A stretch of DNA of 8,707 bases from Bacteroidales bacterium (lineage in GTDB: Bacteria > Bacteroidota > Bacteroidia > Bacteroidales > UBA932), in NCBI GenBank assembly GCA_017615435.1, contig JAGAAF010000038.1, forward strand, positions 1-8,707, written 5' to 3'. The notes beneath the pieces were generated by a model. The model had not been told where the DNA came from, did no database searches, and saw nothing but the letters and a program-made list of their open reading frames with translations. This document shows, piece by piece, positions 4,798-8,707 of the stretch (its first letter is position 1; each line of letters begins with the position of its first letter). The position numbers and the translations under genes were made by a program.

Positions 4798-6603
4798 ATG
4801 ACAGATATCAGAAACATAGCAATTATCGCCCATGTGGACCACGGCAAGACCACGCTCGTGGACAGGATGATCTACCAGGCGAATCTCGTGCGTCAGCCCG
4901 AGAACCTCGGCCAGCTCATCCTGGACAACAACGACCTCGAGCGCGAGCGCGGAATCACCATCCTCGCGAAGAACGTGTCCGTGACGTACAAGGGCGTGAA
5001 GATCAATATAATCGACACCCCCGGCCATAGCGATTTCGGTGGGGAAGTGGAGCGCGTGCTCAATATGTGCGACGGCGTGCTGCTGCTCGTGGACGCGTTC
5101 GAAGGCTGCATGCCGCAGACTCGTTTCGTGCTCCAGAAGGCCCTCCAGCTCGGCAAGAAGCCGGTGGTGGTCGTGAACAAGGTGGACAAGCAGAACTGCC
5201 GCCCGGACGAAGTCCAGGAAGAGGTGTTCGACCTTATGTTCAACCTGAACGCCACGGAAGAGCAGCTGGATTTCAAGACGGTGTTCGGCTCGGCCAAGCA
5301 GGGCTGGATGTCGCTGGATTGGCGTAAGCCCGGCACGGACATCACCCCGCTGCTGGACATGATCCTGAAAGAAATCCCCGCCCCCGAGGTGGTGGAAGGA
5401 ACGCCGCAGATGCTGATCTCGTCGCTCGAGTACAGCCCGTACGTGGGCCGTATCGCGGTGGGCAAGATCACCCGCGGCTTGCTCAAGTCCGGCCAGCAGA
5501 TCACCCTCTGTAAGCGCTACGACGTCATGCAGAAGCAGAAAGTCAAGCAGCTGATGGTCTTCGAAGGCCTCGGCAAATCGGAGGTCCAGGAGGTCCATTG
5601 CGGCGACATCTGCGCCGTGGTGGGAATAGACGGCTTCGAGATCGGAGACACCATCGCGGACTACGAAAACCCGGAGGCCCTGCCCCCGATCGCGGTGGAC
5701 GAGCCCACGATGAGCATGCTCTTCACTATCAACAACTCGCCGTTCTTCGGCAAGGACGGCAAGTATGTCACCTCGCGCCACATCAAGGAGCGCCTGGAGA
5801 AGGAGCTGGAGAAGAACCTGGCCCTGCGCGTGAAACCCGGCCTGACCGCCGATTCGTTCGTGGTCTACGGCCGCGGCGTGCTGCATCTCTCGATCCTGAT
5901 CGAGACCATGCGCCGCGAAGGTTTCGAGCTGCAGGTAGGCCAGCCCAAGGTCCTGGACAAGATGATAGGCGGCCAGCGCTGCGAGCCCATCGAGGAACTC
6001 TCCATCGAGGTGCCCGAGCAGTTCGTGGGCGCAGCCATCGAGATAGCGACCCGCCGCAAGGGCGCGCTGATCCACATGGAGCCGCGCGGAGACCGCACTC
6101 TGCTGGAGTTCGAGATCCCCACCCGCGGCCTCATGGGCCTGCGCAGCAACCTGCTCACGGCCACTCAGGGCGAGGCAGTGGTGGCGCACAGGTACAAGGA
6201 GTACCAGCCGTTCAAGGGAGAGATCGAGCGCCGTAACAACGGTTCGCTCGTCTCGCTCGAGACCGGTCAGGCCATCGCCTATTCCATCAACAAACTGCTG
6301 GATCGCGGCCGCTTCTTCGTGGAGCCGGGCGAGGAGATCTACGGCGGACAGGTGGTGGGCGAGCACACCCGCGAGCGCGACCTGAACATCAACATCTGCA
6401 AGACCAAGAAGCTCACCAATATGCGCGCATCGGGCTCGGATGAGAAGATTATTCTCCCTCCGGCCATCAAGTTCTCTCTCGAAGAGGCGCTCGAGTATAT
6501 CCAGGAAGACGAACTGGTGGAGGTGACCCCTCACCACATGCGTCTGCGCAAGATTTTGCTCGATCCTCTTGCCCGAAAGAGAAATACCGACGATGAGGAT
6601 TGA
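4798..6603 (+). CDS. typA: Ribosome-associated GTPase BipA/TypA
   Basis: 601 residues, the normal full length. BipA/TypA is an EF-G-like translational GTPase that binds the 70S ribosome and assists 50S assembly, notably under stress or cold. G1 [10 protein letters not shown] (11-20), switch I/G2 [10 protein letters not shown] (50-59), G3 [16 protein letters not shown] (73-88), G4 NKVDK (127-131) and the SAK of G5 (about residue 164) are all intact. The rest follows the family layout: the beta-barrel domain with [10 protein letters not shown], the EF-G III/V-like domains, then the BipA-specific C-terminal region with [13 protein letters not shown] and the HHMRLRK end. The conserved EGPMPQTRFV segment reads [10 protein letters not shown] here. 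The TTG at 4789 in the same frame is unlikely; ATG 4798 gives the conserved [16 protein letters not shown] start. Base composition is GC-rich, as in the aldolase. The long minus-strand open frame opposite this gene is a shadow of its codon bias. Confidence 0.96.
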   Translation: MTDIRNIAIIAHVDHGKTTLVDRMIYQANLVRQPENLGQLILDNNDLERERGITILAKNVSVTYKGVKINIIDTPGHSDFGGEVERVLNMCDGVLLLVDAFEGCMPQTRFVLQKALQLGKKPVVVVNKVDKQNCRPDEVQEEVFDLMFNLNATEEQLDFKTVFGSAKQGWMSLDWRKPGTDITPLLDMILKEIPAPEVVEGTPQMLISSLEYSPYVGRIAVGKITRGLLKSGQQITLCKRYDVMQKQKVKQLMVFEGLGKSEVQEVHCGDICAVVGIDGFEIGDTIADYENPEALPPIAVDEPTMSMLFTINNSPFFGKDGKYVTSRHIKERLEKELEKNLALRVKPGLTADSFVVYGRGVLHLSILIETMRREGFELQVGQPKVLDKMIGGQRCEPIEELSIEVPEQFVGAAIEIATRRKGALIHMEPRGDRTLLEFEIPTRGLMGLRSNLLTATQGEAVVAHRYKEYQPFKGEIERRNNGSLVSLETGQAIAYSINKLLDRGRFFVEPGEEIYGGQVVGEHTRERDLNINICKTKKLTNMRASGSDEKIILPPAIKFSLEEALEYIQEDELVEVTPHHMRLRKILLDPLARKRNTDDED

Positions 6604-6621
6604 TATATTCTAAAATTTTGT

Positions 6622-6629
6622 TAACTTTG
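6622..6629 (+). promoter_or_regulatory. Possible -7 box for yceD-rpmF
   Basis: TAACTTTG followed by CAG is a good match to the Bacteroidota -7 consensus, but it overlaps the best in-frame start of yceD (TTG 6627). Either yceD begins later at a non-standard codon, or the box mainly serves rpmF, or it is fortuitous. Confidence 0.4.
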
Positions 6630-7013
6630 CAGCCCTTTGTAGTAAATCTGAACGAACTGAGGAGAGGCGTCAGCCAGCTCAGTCAGAGTGCAGGAAAAGA
6701 GTTCTTTGAAAGCTTCGGGAATCAGGAGATTCTCGATGCAGACATAAAGGTTGAGGCCACGGTGAACAATCACGGCGTGTCTGTGGATGTGGAAGCAGAC
6801 ATCACCGGGACAGTGACGGTGCTCTGCGACCGCTGCCTTGAGCCGCTTGAGATTCCGGTGGAGACGGGTTTTGAAGAGACCTACACCCCGGAAGGAGCAG
6901 AGCTGGACTTCCGTCAGGAAGTGTATGATTTCGTCTGCATCGATCTGCCTCTCCAGAGGGTTCACGAAGACGGAAAATGCAACCCCGAGACTACAAAATA
7001 TTTGAGCAAATAA
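6627..7013 (+). CDS. yceD: YceD/DUF177 family protein
   Basis: About 128 residues of the DUF177 family (YceD in Escherichia coli), which is encoded next to rpmF in most bacteria and is linked to 23S rRNA accumulation and ribosome assembly. Recognisable features are the N-terminal FVVNLNELRRG segment, a central strand ending TVLCDRCLEPLEIPVET with the conserved C-x-x-C pair, an FEETY strand, and the C-terminal CIDLPLQRVHEDGKCNP segment. There is no ATG or GTG in a suitable place. In-frame TTG codons occur at 6600 (overlapping the bipA stop by 4 bases), 6618 and 6627; I chose 6627 because it puts MQPFVVNL directly before the conserved start, but this is uncertain. The gene follows bipA closely and precedes rpmF by 20 bases, so the three may be co-transcribed. 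Confidence 0.82.
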   Translation: MQPFVVNLNELRRGVSQLSQSAGKEFFESFGNQEILDADIKVEATVNNHGVSVDVEADITGTVTVLCDRCLEPLEIPVETGFEETYTPEGAELDFRQEVYDFVCIDLPLQRVHEDGKCNPETTKYLSK

Positions 7014-7033
7014 TAATTTAAAAAGTATAAGCA

Positions 7034-7216
7034 ATGGCACATCCGAAACACAAATTCTCCAAGCAGAGAACAGCAAAGAGGCGTACGCACGACTTCGCTC
7101 CCGTACCCACCCTCGCAACATGCCCGAACTGTGGCGCTACCGTCATCTCTCATCGCATCTGCCCTGAGTGCGGTTACTACCACGGACGTCAGATCATCGA
7201 GAAGAGCGCTGAGTAA
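7034..7216 (+). CDS. rpmF: 50S ribosomal protein bL32
   Basis: 60 residues, the standard size of bL32, a component of the large ribosomal subunit. The N-terminus MAHPKHKFSKQRTAKRRTHD is the conserved rRNA-binding basic segment. The two cysteine pairs C-P-N-C and C-P-E-C form the zinc ribbon of C+ type L32 proteins, followed by GYYHGRQII. The placement after yceD is the near-universal bacterial order. In many bacteria plsX or fabH follow; here a tRNA-Arg gene does, 24 bases beyond the stop. Confidence 0.97.
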   Translation: MAHPKHKFSKQRTAKRRTHDFAPVPTLATCPNCGATVISHRICPECGYYHGRQIIEKSAE

Positions 7217-7240
7217 TCAGACTCTGATTAGGGAAATCCC
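7214..7240 (+). other. Twin palindromes between rpmF and tRNA-Arg
   Basis: TAATCAG-ACT-CTGATTA (7214-7230) is a perfect 7-bp inverted repeat that includes the rpmF stop codon. It is directly followed by GGGA-AA-TCCC (7231-7240), and the tRNA begins at the next base. There is no T tract, so it does not look like an intrinsic terminator. A processing or stability structure in an rpmF-tRNA transcript is a guess. Confidence 0.45.
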
Positions 7241-7312
7241 GGCTCCTTAGTTCAACGGATAGAACGGAGGTTTCCTAAACCTTAAATAGTGGTTCGATTC
7301 CACTAGGGGCTA
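7241..7312 (+). tRNA. tRNA-Arg (anticodon CCT)
   Basis: A 72-base cloverleaf. The acceptor GGCTCCT pairs with AGGGGCT (7305-7311), with G-U pairs at 1-72 and 4-69, then discriminator A7312. The D stem is GTTC/GAAC. The anticodon stem GAGGT/ACCTT encloses loop TTCCTAA with CCT at 7274-7276. The T stem AGTGG/CCACT encloses loop TTCGATT. CCA is not encoded; CGA follows, as at tRNA-Leu. It decodes AGG. I see no promoter box in the 24 bases after rpmF, so it is probably transcribed with the yceD-rpmF unit. Confidence 0.95.
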
Positions 7313-7321
7313 CGAATTAAG

Positions 7322-7345
7322 CCAGGCTTTGCGGCCTGGTTTTTT
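7322..7345 (+). terminator. Intrinsic terminator of tRNA-Arg
   Basis: Hairpin CCAGGC-TTTGCG-GCCTGG followed by TTTTTT. As at tRNA-Leu, an outer inverted repeat brackets it: GGGCTACGAA (tRNA 3' end, 7307-7316) against TTCGTAGCCC (7344-7353). Confidence 0.9.
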
Positions 7346-7373
7346 CGTAGCCCATCATTCCGCCGAAAATAAT

Positions 7374-7381
7374 TATATTTG
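7374..7381 (+). promoter_or_regulatory. -7 box for the E2-like acyltransferase gene
   Basis: TATATTTG matches TAnnTTTG and lies 22 bases before the ATG at 7404; no TTTG is seen at the -33 position. It supports 7404 over an upstream in-frame ATG at 7329, which lies within the tRNA-Arg terminator. Confidence 0.6.
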
Positions 7382-7403
7382 TTGTGTACTAAACCTTAAG
7401 AAT

Positions 7404-8285
7404 ATGTTTGGACTCAGACCAGACGGGAAGAAAGTCAGAGACATCGACCCGATTCAGCGCATCATGCCGCATATCATGACGGAAAGGCATGACTCCCAGA
7501 ATATGACACAGTACGACTGCCCCTGCGAGCCGTTGGACGATTTCATTCGCAAGGAGGCTGAGAAAGGGGAGAAGTATAACTATATGCACATAGTTATCGC
7601 TTCGATAGTGAGATTGATTGCGCTGTTCCCCCGCACGAACCGTTTCATAATGAACGGCAGGATCTACAACCGCAACTGCATCCAGATCTCGTTCGTGGTG
7701 AAGAAAGGCCTGAGCGCCGAGGCTCCGGACACCACGGTGAAGCTGGACTTCACAGGCCACGAAAGCATTTCGCAGGTCCGCGATATGATAGACGCAGAGA
7801 TCAAGAAGAACAGCCATATGGACGCCAACAACGGCACGGACAAGCTGGCTCGCCTGATCACCTTCACGCCCAATTTCCTTATCCGTTTCCTGGTAGGCAC
7901 TATCAAGTTCCTGGACAGGCACGGTCTGCTGCCTGGATCTATCATTAAAGTCAGTCCGTTCCACACCAGCTGCTTCATCACGAACCTGAAGTCCATCAAG
8001 GGCCCCTCGATCTTCCACCATCTCTACGATTTCGGCAACACCGGAATGTTCTTCTCGATGGGTAAGGAGGCAATGGTGCCCGTCGTGCAGGGTAAGGAAA
8101 TCGTGGTGGGCAAGCGCCTGCCTCTGTGGATAGTCACGGACGAGCGCTTCTGCGACGGCTTCTACTTCGTCAGCGCCCTCAAGCAGCTCCGCATCCTCCT
8201 TGCCGATCCTTCACGCATGGCCGAGCCTCTCGAGACCCTGGCGGAAGACACCAAGGTCGTGGACAAGCACAGTTTCAGGAAATAG
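7404..8285 (+). CDS. Stand-alone 2-oxoacid dehydrogenase E2-like acyltransferase (CAT fold)
   Basis: 293 residues matching the catalytic acyltransferase domain of 2-oxoacid dehydrogenase E2 subunits and chloramphenicol acetyltransferase, but with no lipoyl or E3-binding domain in front. The N-terminus MFGLRPDGKKVRDIDPIQRI is typical of a group of stand-alone homologues found in gut bacteria. Further landmarks are PRTNRFIMNGRIYNRN, a KLDFTGHE strand, SPFHTSCFITNLKSIKG, and the C-terminal catalytic-motif region. There, the usual DHRxxDG reads DERFCDG (246-252), so the catalytic histidine position is a glutamate. As I recall, the same D-E-R occurs in other members of this group, so this may be a different or lost chemistry rather than a pseudogene. 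Substrate and partner are unknown. It has its own -7 box and converges with the gene on its right, the two stops being 4 bases apart. Confidence 0.75.
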   Translation: MFGLRPDGKKVRDIDPIQRIMPHIMTERHDSQNMTQYDCPCEPLDDFIRKEAEKGEKYNYMHIVIASIVRLIALFPRTNRFIMNGRIYNRNCIQISFVVKKGLSAEAPDTTVKLDFTGHESISQVRDMIDAEIKKNSHMDANNGTDKLARLITFTPNFLIRFLVGTIKFLDRHGLLPGSIIKVSPFHTSCFITNLKSIKGPSIFHHLYDFGNTGMFFSMGKEAMVPVVQGKEIVVGKRLPLWIVTDERFCDGFYFVSALKQLRILLADPSRMAEPLETLAEDTKVVDKHSFRK

Positions 8286-8298
8286 CGGATTATTCCGC
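8285..8298. other. Hairpin spanning two convergent stop codons
   Basis: GCGGA-TTAT-TCCGC is a perfect 5-bp inverted repeat that overlaps the end of the acyltransferase stop codon and the minus-strand TAA at 8290-8292. There is no T tract on either side, so a role as a shared terminator is only possible. Confidence 0.3.
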
Positions 8299-8707
8299 CC
8301 AGATTTCGTCCACAAAGATAATGGCCGAGCCGCCGGCGCCGGGATGCCAGGCGGGAATCTCGCCCGGATTGCGGGCAATCAGCTTCACATAGCGGGCGGA
8401 AACGTCCGTGGGCAGGACAGCGTCCCAGACCTGGACCGTCATGTCTGCAGGATCCACGGGACAGGTCAGCGCGCCCGCGGGGACGAAGTCCGTGCCGTCT
8501 TTCGAAACATAGTATTCCACGGCCGTGGGCATCCATATCCACGAACGGGCGTCCTGGCAGAAGCCGGCGCCCAGGCGCTTGAGCGGGCGCTCTTCCAGCA
8601 GGTCCAGCACCGCCTCGAAATCCGTGTCCTGGTAGCCCTGCCAGCCGCCTGTGCGCCAGTTGAGCGGCCCCCGGGCGCCGTCGATCAGACCCTCGTCGCC
8701 GCCGGCC
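8290..8707 (-). CDS. C-terminal discoidin (F5/8 type C) domain of a larger protein, probably a glycoside hydrolase
   Basis: The frame is open from the right edge to the TAA at 8290-8292, about 138 residues of a longer protein. It reads as a galactose-binding-like / F5/8 type C domain: GLIDGARGPLNWRTGGWQGY near the edge, then LDLLEERPLKRLGAGFCQD, a SWIWMPTAVEYYVSKDG core, DVSARYVKLIARNPG, and the end SAIIFVDEIWAE. This arrangement (D-G-x-x-G followed by W-x-G-Y-x, then the F-Q/L-x-D...SWI segment) is what I know from the C-termini of Bacteroidota beta-hexosaminidases (GH20) and related secreted glycosidases, where it binds carbohydrate. The catalytic part is outside the window, so the enzyme class is an inference. 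Confidence 0.7.
   Translation of the reverse strand, partial: AGGDEGLIDGARGPLNWRTGGWQGYQDTDFEAVLDLLEERPLKRLGAGFCQDARSWIWMPTAVEYYVSKDGTDFVPAGALTCPVDPADMTVQVWDAVLPTDVSARYVKLIARNPGEIPAWHPGAGGSAIIFVDEIWAE

Noticed and set aside
4696..6537. 613-residue open frame on the minus strand opposite bipA
   Set aside because: It is the mirror of GC-rich codon bias in bipA, with low-complexity His/Leu/Glu-rich sequence and no recognisable motif; bipA itself has all family motifs.

Overview
The window looks like a chromosomal segment of a Bacteroidales member (Bacteroidota). The evidence is the lineage-typical -7 promoter box (TAnnTTTG, sometimes with TTTG 19-20 bp upstream) before several genes, a DUF3575 gene, a PF13568-like outer-membrane barrel, a Bacteroidota-style small lipoprotein, and tRNA genes without an encoded CCA. 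A closer taxonomic assignment is not possible from the sequence alone.

Layout: 1-791 holds the 3' end of an unrecognised gene followed closely by a secreted DUF3575 protein. 799-2904 is an accessory block: a REP-associated (Y1/IS200-like) tyrosine transposase and an outer-membrane beta-barrel gene, visibly AT-richer than their surroundings, flanked by arrays of a 33-bp imperfect palindrome. Six of the seven copies recur at exactly 52 bp within their array (33-bp palindrome plus 19-bp spacer); the seventh is inverted. 2949-3353 contains tRNA-Leu(CAG), its terminator, and three 72-73-bp tandem repeats that each carry an inverted copy of the tRNA 3' end. On the minus strand follow a small lipoprotein and a class II ketose-bisphosphate aldolase. 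The aldolase is divergent from bipA/typA, which leads a rightward run of yceD (DUF177), rpmF and tRNA-Arg(CCT). Then comes a lipoyl-less E2-like acyltransferase, which converges on the C-terminal end of a discoidin-domain protein, probably a glycoside hydrolase, running off the right edge.

The housekeeping part (bipA, yceD, rpmF, tRNA-Arg) is a translation and ribosome-assembly cluster. The most unusual content is non-coding: the 52-bp-phased palindrome arrays around the transposase, and the recurrent mirroring of tRNA 3' ends across their terminators, seen at both tRNA genes and amplified behind tRNA-Leu.
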